Shown here in pieces: positions 15,001 to 24,264 of a DNA stretch of 64,000 bases. The notes under the pieces are model-generated. The model searched no databases. It was not told the DNA's origin and saw only the letters and a program-made list of their open reading frames with translations. Numbering within the stretch: the stretch's first letter is position 1; each line of letters starts with the position of its first letter. The stretch is from positions 10,456,229-10,520,228 of the forward strand of contig OZ023212.1 in NCBI GenBank assembly GCA_963995525.1, written 5' to 3'. Position numbers and translations under genes: made by a program. The stretch comes from Escarpia spicata (taxonomy: Eukaryota > Annelida > Polychaeta > Sabellida > Siboglinidae).

Positions 15001-18000
15001 TTATATAACTCTGACACTGCTACTAACTGTTATTGATCTAGCATAACAAATATTGCATTACTTGTCTCAGTTTTCTTGCTTATTGTATTCTTTTTTGTGT
15101 CTTTCTGTGTTTTCTTTCTTCTACTGAAGAGACTGTTACTCAGACCTTCTCTTGGTTATTATTTGCTTTTCAAATAAGCAGCACTTTCTCTGGTATACAC
15201 TGGACATAGAAATTAATAATTGTTGCAGCAACTAATTACAAAAATATAATTATTTAGTCCATTCCATATTATTCTAATTATTTGGGTTTATGTGGTTAGG
15301 GTTAGTGCTAATGGTAATGATTAGAGTGTGTATTTTTTAGTGAAATGTTGTATGTGCACCTACCTGGTTTTTATTCTGATGTTTACTTTGTTCATATTGT
15401 TCCTCTACTGTTATTGTATATAAGAATAGCAATTTGTATTCATTTTGTCTCTATTTCTCTCTCTCTGTCGTCATTCTTTAATATTGCACAAGTTAACTGT
15501 TTGGTGTGGAGACTGCCTGAATAATTGTGGCTATTGAGTTCATTAGTGATATGTCATTCCCATGATTAGGTGTCCAGTCGTCAAGGTGATCCCCCATCTT
15601 GGCTATACATAGTCGAATGTTGTGTATTGTTTACCATGGAACCAAAATGATGCAGCAGTATTTTGATGGATAGCGACATCTCTAACGCCTGACAGTAATA
15701 TACAAGTTCTTAAGGTGACCAGCCAAAGATGTGCAGCTGAAAAACTAGTGGACTGTTTCCCTCGTTTGATTGCAATATATGCTAATGCGCCTTCTTGCAG
15801 TTGTCGTGTATAGCCCGTCAAAGGCCGTTGCTATGTTACGAGGCCAGATGTCACATAATTGCTAAAGGTCTCAATTGAACTATGTCTTGTTGTTCAAAGT
15901 TCAAATGTTATTTGCATATTGAAAAACCAAAATAACAAGACTTCCTCAGTGGAACTGCTAAAGTGCTGCGATGAGTAACCATTGGTATTATACATTTAAA
16001 AATTAATTCATAATTCATTTAATTAATCTACATATGAGAAACTGCAGCATGTTCATTATCACTTCATGAAATCGTCAAACTATTCATGAACTCTCCACAT
16101 TACATCTGCCCATTTTCTCAAACTAATACTGTTAAATGCTGCATGTTGAAAGCAAGGACGTCAACAATGATCAGCATTTTAGTTAAGCTGCTCTTCCCTC
16201 AGAAAATTAACATGGTTTGTGTTACTTAGTCATAATTGGAGATTCATTTGATACTGTTTAATTGTCACGTGTGCCATTCATGTGACTTATCAGTCATGTG
16301 ATCAGTCTCAATCGTCACTTTTCTTGGTCATGTGATCTGACTGGTTTCAGTCATGTGACCAGTCTCTGTCATGTGACCAGTCACGGTCATGTGACCAATC
16401 TCATTCATATGACCTCACTCAGTCGTTCAGCAGACTGGTAGAATACAAGATGTTGAATGGCTATTCATTGAACTCTGACCTTGTCGGTGGTCATTGTAGC
16501 AGCACTCATAGTGACCGGTGGTCACCGATCGTTGAAAGTGACGAGAAACGAACAAAGGTGCAGAAGATGATGAAAAGAGGTCGGAGTGACAGGACTATCG
16601 CGAGGGAGGAATCAGTTGTGAGAGGTAGAAAGTCAGGGAGGTTAGTCCAACTCAGTCGTATGTCGTTTCTGTTGCGGGTATATTTCAGAAAATTACAATG
16701 TGAAATGTTGTTTTTGTTTGGCTTCCCTGCACAAAGTACAGCCTACATAGAAGGGTGGTTTTAACTGAATAATTCAGTGTTCCTTGGTAGCGCCTAATTG
16801 ACTTCTTATGGTTGGAAGAGTTCAGGTTTCAGTGGTTAATCAACAAGTCCTTGATTTTCTTCCCAAACTGATCTGCGGTGGACTCACACTGTATGAAACA
16901 TGCCAGGACTTGGCCAAACTGTTCAAAATATATGTACTGTGTTCCTTATACCGGTATATACATGGGTACACAACACAGTGCTACCCAGAACAGGGATTTC
17001 AAAGTTGATTAGTTCATATAGTGAGATCAACTTAATGAAATGGTCAACTTAATGAAATGTTGGGACTGCAAAGTTTTTTTCTAGCCTAGAACGGAACCAG
17101 TCTTGCAGGGTAATGAAACATTGAGAGCAACCAAGAAACAGTGAATAGTCTTTGCCATTAACTCATTTAACTAACACTGTTAACAGCAGCACAAATAATG
17201 CTTTCATCTTCTTTAGTCTTACTAAATCCATTTTATATTGTTTGCCATATCTATTACATATATAAGAGAACATTTCCAGATGACAACATGACTGGTGCAG
17301 GATAACTCTGCATAAAGTGGATTCAACGGTTTGAAAATGATTTGACTACAGTTTAAGTTTCTTTACTTCAATGATTTTTTATTTCTGTGAAACGTACAGC
17401 GACAAATAACGAACTTTACATGGTTTGTTTTTAAAATCAAACAGGCATGTGGATTCCATGAAGCTGGGGTTTGTGGACAACGAAGTTGAAGACTACAGCT
17501 GTGACGAAGAAGATCTGGATGAGCTGAAGAACGGAGTCATTCACAAGTATGACATTCACTTCATATATACTTGGGCACAATAGCACAGTGGGTAGAACAG
17601 CAGACTCTGTTGAGAGAATATGGATTCATATCCTCCTGTTATGATTTCATTCACTCCACATTGCTGAAGTTCACTAAGCAGGGGTAGAACTACCCACTAG
17701 TCCGCTAGTCCGTACACTAGTAAAGATTATGGCGGACTAGTAAATCCGCCTACCAACTAGTCCGGCTGTCTAGTAAAAATCAGCATATTGCATACCATTG
17801 ACAAACTAATTCTTCACCTAATGAGGCGACAGTGAAACTGTGCTTTTGATTGGCTGTCGTGTGACATCAAATTCTGAAATGACAGTTGTTTGGTTTAGCA
17901 TATCTGGTAGAGGGATACAGATAATGAGTGCACTTGGCGGCCATTTTCAAATGCATGGTTTTCAAGTAGTATCATTACTTGCCTGGGGTTGAGAAACCAG

Positions 18001-21000
18001 CAGTGAAGCACAAGCTGGAAAAGTGTGAATGGGACACGCACTACGACCAGCAGAAACTACAGCGTGGGTACTTGAAGGTTTGGGAGCGCCACCACACGTT
18101 GTCTTACGACGAAGATAGTCACAAATGACACAAAGGGGAAGGGTTTGATGTTCTGCACAATGTGCGAGCGAGCCATTCAAGCACTGAACACGCCCACCAA
18201 GGACCGTCTGACGCATTTGTTGCAATTTACATTTGTGTTATGTTTTTATATTTTCAGGACTAGTAAACCTTTTGGCAGACTAGTAAACTTTTGTCTTTAC
18301 TAGTCCTGCTGTCCAGTAAAATAAATGCTGACGTTCTACCCCTACTAAGCTATATATGCATACCTGGCAACAAGGATGGATGTATGTTTGTGCAGTAATT
18401 GAAATGTCGCTGAATGATTCCCACTTAAATTGAGTTGGTGTTTGAATGACTAGGTCTGTTAGGGAGTAAAATATAAACCACTTTGAGTAGTCCTGGGGAA
18501 ATATAGCTTTTTATTGTAATAGTCACTTCTGCAGCTATTTATTGATCCAAACACTGGTTTTTATGTATAAATATAGATTTGAATATTGTGTCACATCACT
18601 AAGTTTTGTTTTGCTTGACCTCGTTAAAGCAGTACAAGAATAGGTGATGAAGACTTTGACCTTCCATCCCCCAGAGGTCAACCTGTTGGAGCAAACGACT
18701 CTGCCGAAAGTCAAATAGAGCTGGTAAGGTCATCTGTAATACATTGTTAGTTATTGACTGGGCAGGTCATCTGTAATACACTGTTAGTTATTGACTGGGC
18801 AGGCACAATGATTGGTGGCTAGAAATCATATCAATTAAGAATTAGTTCAGGTAATATGTAAAGTGACAAAAAGGAAGATGGAGGAATTAAGAGGCAAGAT
18901 TGGCATGAAAAAAACAACTAATAAGAAGGTTGTTTGGAGCAGAGAAGTTATATAGAGAATGATTTAGGAGAGATTGAGCAAGAGAGCATGGAAAGCTGGG
19001 GAGGGTTCTAGACGTAGAAGTTGAACACCAAAATTAAGATGGAGAGATAGTGCCAACTATCAAGAGAGATATAAAAGAACGGGGTGACGAGCCGAGAGTG
19101 GCGGCGAAGGACAGAGGATTGTGACCGGTGGAACAGATCAAGTGATGGGCTCCACCCTGCAACAGGTCAGACAGGAAGAAGAAGCATTCTGGTAACTTAG
19201 ATAAAATAAACTGCAATTTTAATAATTTGAACTAGGGGTAGCCAATAATCAGCCATTCTGGACGTAGAACCTAGACACTGCCTCATAATGGGGTAAAGAA
19301 AAAGATGGCTGCTTTATATGGTACGTTGTCTCTTTTAATGACGTAAATTTGTTAGAAATGTTCACCAATCTCGGGAAAACACAATGCTAGAAATTAAGCT
19401 GAGATTTGACTGTATTCCTTTTCAGGGTTTAGTGAATGCAACCCCTGAGCGGCTTTTCAAGGTCGTCTTTGTTGGTGACTCCGGCGTAGGGAAGAGTAGT
19501 TTTATGCACCAGTTCTGTAAGCAGGAGTTCAGAGCAACATTTGCAGCCACCATAGGTAGGTGTCTGCTTTATTTATGTCATTAAAAGTATTATTTCAGAA
19601 AGCTGTCGAGGCTTTTAAAAACAAGAATGTCAATTAAGCATTTCATAAGTTTCGTGTAATATTTTAGACAATTTATTCATTTGTTTTGTGTGACTCCTTC
19701 CAAATTTGTGAAAGATTTGAATTTTTATTTATGGTTCTGCCATGTGAATCATTTCCTTTGTTAGGTTATCATTAATCGGTCTATGACCGTGACCTTGACC
19801 ACTGCAAGGCTTACATCAAGTCCTGTGGAATTATATGAAAAATCTAAACAAATCATGTCACTGTTTTGTACATTTACGGTCACCTTGGTAATACAGCCAC
19901 CTTGCAGTTAAGGTCACCTAAGAACAGTCCCCAAAAATGTCCACATACAGTAAAGTATAAGATCCCAGAAGAAATCCCACTAATAAGGTCACCTTGCTAT
20001 TCAGGTCACTTTTGTCCAGCCCCAAGGGTGACCTTAATAGAGAGGTTCGACTGTGTACATCTTCATGAAATCTAACATGAAATAGAGAGTTAAAGGTAAC
20101 AAGTATTCTAGCTGTTACTCCTTGGAACACAGTGTTGATTGGCCCTAGGATTGCTTGATAGAGTTAATGACAATGGATGTCATAAAACAGACTTACAAGG
20201 TGTATATGGATGTAGCAATACATTAAAATATTGATGCGATGGTAACGTAATCACATCCCGGTGGCATGTCCTGGTTTTGACAATTTGTTGTATACAACAT
20301 CACAGTTAATGAACAAAATTTATTTTAAAGAGCAAACTTTGACTCTTAAGAATGTTAATGATGCAATCCCCAGGTGAGCAGATAGAGTCATGTTGCAGGT
20401 GTTGACTTCCAAGTGAAGTCTCTCATAGTGGACGGTCATATCATCGCCCTGCAACTATGGGACACAGCTGGACAGGAGAGGTACGTCTTATATGTGTCCA
20501 AATCTCTTGGTAATCCATAAAGTTTTATGATAGCTGTATATCATAGATCTCTTGAACTCATGATTGTTACTGAACATGGAGGTAGGGCTGGAGACAATGA
20601 TGTGCAAATATCTGCAGATCAAAACCCATGTCTCGCAACAGTGGAAAATGTATTTATCCCCTCCTAATGGTTTCATGTTTGTTATGGTCTCCTTGCATAT
20701 TAATATTGTATAGTATTATTTGCAATTTTTCTGAAGGCAGTACTAACAAATTGTTTTTGTACCATAACAAAAGTATTATCCAGACTATTGTTTATTGAGC
20801 AATATATCCTTGTTTGTGAAATTATATCATAATATTATAGTATTTAAAGCTTGTCTTAAGACACATTACTTAAAACTTGCTTTTAATGTTTAGTTGTCAT
20901 AATTTTATACTTTAGTTGTCATACCCCATATTTATTTTATTATTTGAAATTTTAATTGAAACTAATAATGTATTACTGTAGTTATTTATTAATTAACTAA

Positions 21001-23867
21001 TATATATTTATTACATATTTATCTTGCAATTGACTATATAATTGTTTTATAGGTATAGGAGACTAGTATGGGCTCAGTCACAGGCCTGGCCTTGGGATGT
21101 AGAGCCCACATTTCTCTCTGTTTAACTTAATCTCTTTAATAAACATCATTCATTTGGCCTTATTTCATCACTATTCATGACTTGTGTTGGTGCTTGCATA
21201 AATATATATATATATTTATTTTTAATATACTTATTTTTACTACTGATGATACATAATATAATTTACATCAATGTCATCTTTGATTTAGTTTCTCTAGTTC
21301 AGTTTTGTATTTATATGTTTTACTTGTATTATTATTATATTTATTTCTTATGATTTCTAACGACTGTTGTCAACACTACTGAACAGAGTTCTACTTTGGA
21401 TTTTAGTGTCTACATAAAGTTATTATTATGATGATTTCTCCTGTGCAGGTTTCGCAGTATCACGAAGCAATACTTCCGCAGGGCAGATGGAATCATGGTC
21501 TTCTATGATGTCACGTCAGAAGTTTCCTTCAAAAACGTGCGCAACTGGATCACGAGCATCCAGGAAGGCATCGAAGAAGAAACAGTGCTGATGTTGCTAG
21601 GCAACAAGGTTGACCTACTTGTAGACAATGAGGAGGAGAGAGTGGTGAAGACCCGGGACGGAGCAAAACTGGCGGATGTGAGTGGGACAATTAGATGAGT
21701 GACACTGATTCAATAACAATTTATCTTAATACATTCGAAATTTACATCGGCGTTTTGTCTGTCGTCAGCTGCCTACATCATGAACGGTTCTTCTTCTGCT
21801 CACCAGGTGGTGTGGCGAGCAGTCTGTCCCACACGACTCTGTCAGTATCTCCCCTCATCTCTGTTCATCGTTAGTATTGTCTCTCTGATCCAGATGGCCT
21901 CCTTAATCTGTCATGCACACCTGTCTGTCTCTCTGTCTGCCACTCTGGCACTTTTATTTAATTAGGTATTTAATTAAATTAGTTATTTAATTATTCTTCC
22001 ACTTGATGGACATTTTCGTGAATGGCAGGGAAACACTGATGTTACCGTCACACACTCTGCAATATACTGTTTTAGATGCCTGTATGTTTCATGTTGCTTC
22101 AAAAGTCATTTCATTGTGTAGTGGTGGTGGTACACACTGATATGGTCTGTTACAGGAGTATGACATGTTGTTCCGTGTTACAGTAGTATGATATGTTGTT
22201 CCATGTTACAGGAGTATGACATGTTGTTCCGTGTTACAATAGTATGATATGTTGTTCCATGTTACAGGAGTATGACATGTTGGTCCGTGTTACAGGAGTA
22301 TGACATGTTGTTCCATGTTACAGGAGTATGACGTGTTGTTCCGTGTTACAGGAGTATGATATGTTGTTCCATGTTACAGAAGTATGACATGTTGTTCCAT
22401 GTTACAGGAGTATGACATGTTGTTCCATGTTACAGGAGCATGACATGTTTTTATACCTTGTTACAGGAGTATGACATATTGTACCATGTTACAGGAGTAC
22501 GACATATTGTACCATGTTACAGGAGCATGACATGTTCCTTGTTACAGGAGTAGGACATGTTGTTCCGTGTTACGGGAGCATGACATGTTGTTCTGTGTTA
22601 CAGGAGTATGACATATTGTACCATGTTACAGGAGTATGATATGTTGTTCCGTTTTACAGGTGTATGACATATTATTCCATGTTACAGGAGTATGACATGT
22701 TGTTCTGTGTTACAGGAGTATGACATGTTGTTCCATGTTACAGGAGTATGACATGTTGTTCTGTGAAACAAGCGCCAAGTCAGGTCGTGGAGTACAGGTG
22801 TCGGTGAAGGCCATGGCAAGGTAATTCTCATTCCAACTTGTTTGATATCGCAATTTGTACGCTAAATTCCTACAGTAGTCACAATCTGTGTTACACTGAA
22901 CACAAAATAATAAAAAACAGCTGCAATGTAGCAGAGAACAAGGTAGCAGAGAACAAAGTAGCAGAGAACAAGGTAGCAGACCAAGATGTTGTGAGAAGTA
23001 GGGGTGCTTTGTGCCCATTTAAAAGAATGCTCAGCTATTATAACATTAGTTTCGGTAGTAAGCCAATTACACAATCTTGCTTAATAATTATTAGACTGGA
23101 ATGATAACATTGAGATGGTTAAGAGATACTGTTGTGCTGTGATGTAGCCAAACTTCTGAGAAAATGACGAGTCACGAGTGTATGCCAGATTCACAATTAT
23201 CAAACAACAAAAATTTTTTGCAAAAAGACTACTCACAAAATAAGTGTTTTTTTCTCTTCAAATTAGTTAAACTTGTCAAATATTTACACTCGCAGACACT
23301 GGTGTATCCAACTCGTGATGTCTCTAAACAGTGTGTGCAGCTTGTGAACTGAACTCACTACACACCTATGTATGAGCAGTCAGCCTGACGGACCGTGAAA
23401 TCTCATACACCTTTCAAACATTTGAGGGCATGGCAATTGTGTTACTTTTGTTCTTCGCGAAGACACCAATACACAGAATCAGTTTGACTTATATGGGCAT
23501 ATAGGTCAGGTCACGCAATTGCGCAACAGGTCAAATCGAGTAAAATAAATACTAAACCACCATTGGATCGCTACGCGCATATGTCTCTTTATCCTCCTTT
23601 AAAAGCATCCGATGTGTATATAAATATTAAAATATGCTATATCCAGTGTTATTTGCAGTCATTTCCACCACCACACCGAACACCACACCGAACCAGGTTG
23701 AAATTTACTCGATTTGAACTTTGAAACTGATTGCGTGTATGATGTTCTGTCCTGTTGGTTGCAGTGTATTGAGGGAAAAGGAAGACATCCGAGTACAGAA
23801 GGCAATCCACATCGATGACGACTTTAACAACCCAGCCGCCAAGAAGAAAGGCTGTTGTCCCTTGTGA
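1..23867 (+). CDS. CRACR2A: Large coiled-coil Rab GTPase, CRACR2A/RAB44/RASEF family (3' part of gene, 16 exons)
   Basis: Exons, joined by me in one open frame: 1-34, 4332-4427, 6263-6334, 6741-6856, 7346-7417, 8510-8561, 13187-13240, 14082-14218, 16431-16640, 17445-17546, 18633-18723, 19426-19555, 20399-20480, 21449-21677, 22744-22820, 23765-23867. They give about 551 residues. Residues 1-180 are charged and heptad-like (coiled coil), about 180-345 an acidic linker, and about 346-551 a Rab domain with P-loop GDSGVGKSS, switch I TIGVDF, WDTAGQE, NKVD and ETSAK. The protein ends KKGCCPL, a Rab-type double-cysteine prenylation tail. Vertebrate relatives carry N-terminal EF-hands and act in calcium-linked vesicle traffic; any EF-hands here lie upstream of base 1. 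The tail ([10 protein letters not shown], then AAKKKGCC) recalls CRACR2A more than RASEF from memory, but this may be a co-orthologue of all three. All splice phases agree, so I am sure of the Rab part and less sure of the exon choices at 13187 and 16431. Confidence 0.9.
35..4331 (+). other. Intron a-b: foldback repeat, (CAG)-type tract, nothing coding
   Basis: AT-rich intron. It holds a TA microsatellite (about 2751-2775), a foldback element (2776-3210), a CTG/CTA-rich tract (3180-3290) and degenerate 20-bp repeats of the form ggttaactcttgttaaatc (about 4110-4280). The open frames over the CTG tract are low-complexity Leu/Cys readings and are not credible genes. Confidence 0.6.
2776..3210. 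repeat. Foldback (inverted-repeat) element with a SINE-like tail in its loop
   Basis: Bases 2776-2912 recur as their reverse complement at about 3070-3205. Examples are gtgttactagtaatgttaat on the left and attaacattactagtaacac on the right, and the tract aacatttatattttagaa on the left against ttctaaaatataaatgtt on the right. The loop of about 160 bp holds (ATAATA)n and, read on the minus strand, GGGGCGCTACATAAA, a form common at SINE 3' ends. The right arm runs into a GCTACAGCTGCT tract. Confidence 0.75.
4332..4427 (+). CDS. CRACR2A: CRACR2A-like exon b (coiled coil)
   Basis: Acceptor tttgttccag, 32 codons in phase 0 ([20 protein letters not shown]..., ending MSMQSQ), donor CAG/gtgtgt. The charged heptad pattern fits the coiled coil. 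The last bases of this exon plus its donor are the unit of the tandem array that follows at once. Confidence 0.85.
4415..6042 (+). repeat. 1.6-kb minisatellite made of the exon-b 5' splice junction
   Basis: About 80 diverged copies of a unit near 20 bp, agtcaggtgtgtagactgag. The first copy is the end of exon b with its donor (gagtcag/gtgtgt). Between about 5210 and 5810 a longer unit near 56 bp appears (a cagttgtgtagagtgtgtcagg block alternating with gtagactgagagtcagg). Most copies keep CAG/GTGTGT and so carry a possible 5' splice site. Confidence 0.9.
6263..6334 (+). CDS. CRACR2A: CRACR2A-like exon c (coiled coil)
   Basis: Acceptor gtttgtttgtag, 24 codons in phase 0 ([20 protein letters not shown]...), donor gtaaca. 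Leu and charged residues alternate as in a coiled coil. Confidence 0.85.
6367..6708 (-). mobile_element. Probable short retroposon remnant between direct repeats
   Basis: The flanks repeat (a/c)(t)gttgagttcaaca(t/c)g at about 6367-6382 and 6693-6708, like a target-site duplication of about 15 bp. The interior begins with (TCAA)n and TTTTATTTC, which looks like the 3' tail of a minus-strand retroposon. I cannot name the family. Confidence 0.4.
6741..6856 (+). CDS. CRACR2A: CRACR2A-like exon d (coiled coil)
   Basis: Acceptor gtgtctgtgttcag, frame [18 protein letters not shown]..., donor gtaagt, ending in phase 2. The frame is continuous with exons c and e. Confidence 0.88.
7346..7417 (+). CDS. 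CRACR2A: CRACR2A-like exon e (coiled coil)
   Basis: Acceptor acatgttccag, frame [20 protein letters not shown]..., donor gttcgt, phase 2 in and phase 2 out. Confidence 0.83.
8510..8561 (+). CDS. CRACR2A: CRACR2A-like exon f (coiled coil)
   Basis: Acceptor gtatcttgtag, frame [17 protein letters not shown], donor gtaagg, ending in phase 0. With exon e it reads [14 protein letters not shown], a typical coiled-coil segment of this family. Confidence 0.87.
11061..11493. mobile_element. TTAA-flanked MITE (Kolobok-like)
   Basis: TTAA at 11057-11060 and 11494-11497 flanks imperfect inverted ends AGGGAGGTTGTTTGTTTG and, reverse-complemented, AGAGAGGTTGTCTGTTCA. Similarity continues inward for about 65 bp (TTGTAAAATCACATTATAC against TTGCAAAATCATGTTGTAC). 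TTAA duplication with an AGG start is known for Kolobok-type elements; piggyBac also uses TTAA. Confidence 0.75.
11872..12113. mobile_element. TTAA-flanked MITE with near-perfect 48-bp inverted ends (Kolobok-like)
   Basis: TTAA at 11868-11871 and 12114-12117. Left end AGGGGCCCTGTATAGTTTGC, right end (reverse-complemented) AGGGGCCCTGTAAAGATTGC. Both continue into GCTATTCCATGGCAGAAGTA and TTTTG. Total 242 bp with no coding capacity. The near-identity of the arms suggests a fairly recent insertion. Confidence 0.9.
13187..13240 (+). CDS. CRACR2A: CRACR2A-like exon g (coiled coil; alternative edges)
   Basis: The acceptor is a tandem cagcag, so the exon may start at 13184 or 13187. The frame [18 protein letters not shown] can end at donor gtgtca (13241) or at gtagat (13220). 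Every choice keeps frame with exons f and h. The splice sites are weaker than the rest, but the sequence is coiled-coil-like. Confidence 0.65.
14082..14218 (+). CDS. CRACR2A: CRACR2A-like exon h
   Basis: Strong polypyrimidine tract and acceptor ctctcccctctccctag. Frame [20 protein letters not shown]... ends [12 protein letters not shown]; donor gtaaat, phase 2. This is the end of the coiled coil and the start of the linker. Confidence 0.88.
14219..16430 (+). other. Intron h-i: no recognised element except a GTCATGTGACCAGT minisatellite
   Basis: AT-rich and mostly unique. At about 16268-16415 there are some seven degenerate copies of a near 20-bp unit containing GTCATGTGACCAGTCTC, ending just before the acceptor of exon i. 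Confidence 0.6.
16431..16640 (+). CDS. CRACR2A: CRACR2A-like exon i (possible in-frame cassette)
   Basis: Acceptor gtcgttcag (tandem cagcag), 210 bp, frame [20 protein letters not shown]..., ending [10 protein letters not shown], donor gttagt. Phase 2 on both sides means the 70 codons can be skipped without changing frame. It is basic and Ser-rich ([16 protein letters not shown]) and falls in the linker. I know no homologue; support is the open frame and matching phases. Confidence 0.6.
16641..17444 (+). other. Intron i-j: nothing recognised
   Basis: About 0.8 kb of unique AT-rich sequence. No repeat, transposon end or coding signal stands out. Confidence 0.5.
17445..17546 (+). CDS. CRACR2A: CRACR2A-like exon j (acidic linker)
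   Basis: Acceptor aatcaaacag, frame [20 protein letters not shown]..., ending DELKNGVIH, donor gtatga, phase 2 both sides. Strongly acidic. Confidence 0.88.
17572..18520 (+). mobile_element. tRNA-derived SINE split by a later insertion
   Basis: The left part 17572-17679 has a B-box-like GGATTCATATCCT and the phrase tcactaagc. The right part 18344-18520 resumes with ctaagctatatatgc and ends CACTTTGAGTAGTCCTGGGG. Both parts align in order with the uninterrupted SINE at 24265-24600 (tcactcagctgtataaatg, then CACTTTGAGCAGTCCCGAGG). The 17680-18343 element sits in the middle. Confidence 0.8.
17680..18343. mobile_element. hAT-like non-autonomous DNA transposon inserted in the SINE
   Basis: Inverted ends AGGGGTAGAAC and GTTCTACCCCT are flanked by the 7-bp direct repeat actaagc (17673-17679 and 18344-18350). 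Inside both ends are repeated ACTAGTCC/GGACTAGT words. The centre (about 17960-18230, plus strand) reads in broken frames like a zinc-finger transposase N-terminus (HTLSYDED, then [20 protein letters not shown]). hAT elements usually duplicate 8 bp, so the class is an inference. Confidence 0.75.
18633..18723 (+). CDS. CRACR2A: CRACR2A-like exon k (linker)
   Basis: Acceptor cgttaaagcag, frame [20 protein letters not shown]..., ending ESQIEL, donor gtaagg, ending in phase 0. The intron start is itself duplicated: about 41 bp (aggtcatctgtaataca...gactgggc) occurs twice at about 18725-18803. Confidence 0.86.
18865..19185 (+). mobile_element. LINE 3'-end fragment (C-terminus of an endonuclease/reverse-transcriptase ORF)
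   Basis: Broken frames read KMEELRGKI, then TPKLRWRD and [14 protein letters not shown] words, typical of the basic tail (xRPKLRWRDxxxxD) of non-LTR retrotransposon polyproteins. It shares aggaagatggaggaattaag and aattaagatggagagatagt with 27100-27300, so two copies of one family are present. Confidence 0.65.
19426..19555 (+). CDS. CRACR2A: CRACR2A-like exon l: Rab P-loop
   Basis: Acceptor attccttttcag. Frame [20 protein letters not shown] contains the G1 box GDSGVGKSS, then [10 protein letters not shown] and switch I up to ATIG; donor gtaggt, phase 1. Clear Rab GTPase sequence. Confidence 0.97.
19789..20060. repeat. Dispersed repeat with AAGGTCACC motifs (copy 1 of 3)
   Basis: Shares ggtaatacagccaccttg, aaggtcaccta and ccaagggtgacctta with 36540-36710 (inverted) and more weakly with 26460-26625. 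The end tagagaggttcgactgtg reads CAGTCGAACCTCT on the other strand, a form seen at pogo/Tigger-type transposon ends. Likely a degraded MITE family. Confidence 0.5.
20399..20480 (+). CDS. CRACR2A: CRACR2A-like exon m: Rab switch II
   Basis: Acceptor catgttgcag, frame [20 protein letters not shown] then DTAGQE (G3 box), donor gtacgt, phase 2. Confidence 0.97.
20481..21448 (+). other. Intron m-n: very AT-rich, nothing recognised
   Basis: No repeat family or coding signal beyond short TA runs at about 21199-21216. Confidence 0.5.
21449..21677 (+). CDS. CRACR2A: CRACR2A-like exon n: Rab core
   Basis: Acceptor tttctcctgtgcag, frame [20 protein letters not shown]..., containing G4 box GNKVDL, donor gtgagt, phase 0. 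[14 protein letters not shown] is a Rab-family signature stretch. Confidence 0.97.
22136..22743 (+). repeat. Minisatellite made of the exon-o 3' splice junction
   Basis: About 20 copies of a unit near 28 bp whose core is TTACAGGAGTATGACATGTT. The last copy is the real acceptor (gttacag/GAGTATGACATGTTG) of the exon carrying the Rab G5 box. Almost every unit keeps ACAG followed by the first codons, so the array offers about 20 decoy acceptors. Confidence 0.95.
22744..22820 (+). CDS. CRACR2A: CRACR2A-like exon o: Rab G5 box
   Basis: Frame [20 protein letters not shown]..., G5 box ETSAK, donor gtaatt, phase 2. Its first 20 bp form the repeat unit of the array immediately upstream. Confidence 0.95.
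22926..22984. repeat. Short tandem repeat, 15 bp, about four copies
   Basis: gtagcagagaacaag repeated with one or two changes. Confidence 0.8.
23511..23744. mobile_element. MITE-like inverted-repeat element ending 20 bp before the last exon
   Basis: Left arm cacgcaatt...ggtcaaatcgagtaaa and right arm tttactcgatttgaac...attgcgtg are inverted copies over about 33 bp. No coding potential. The right end lies in the polypyrimidine/branch region of the final exon of the Rab gene. Confidence 0.55.
23765..23867 (+). CDS. CRACR2A: CRACR2A-like exon p: C-terminus with prenylation motif
   Basis: Acceptor ctgttggttgcag, frame [20 protein letters not shown]..., ending KKKGCCPL then TGA. The basic stretch plus paired cysteines is the Rab geranylgeranylation site that places the protein on membranes. 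Confidence 0.95.
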
Positions 23868-24264
23868 AAGTTTCACATCACATTCCAGAGACAAATCAGG
23901 GCATGGCTTAACAACAGGGCGTGGCACTTTTAACCGACACCTGTTTTTTTCTGGTGTAGCCACCTCAAATTAACTTGTATCTATAATTGTGTATTTTCAC
24001 ATTACGATGACAAAAAATGTCTCCGTATCTGATCAGTTCTTTGAATCTTACCGAAAAACATTATCAAAGTCTGCTTACAAAACACATTGTTTACTAAGGC
24101 AAATTGCAAATATCGTGTGCTTATTAATACACTAATGGTAAAGTATTCTAAGTGCATCTTATTTGAGGCACCAAGGTTCACTCGCTTCTTTCTGTTTCCC
24201 TCGCTTCCTTGAACCGTTGGCTTCTCACCCACCAGTTGAAAAAGTATTTCAGAAAACACAATAC

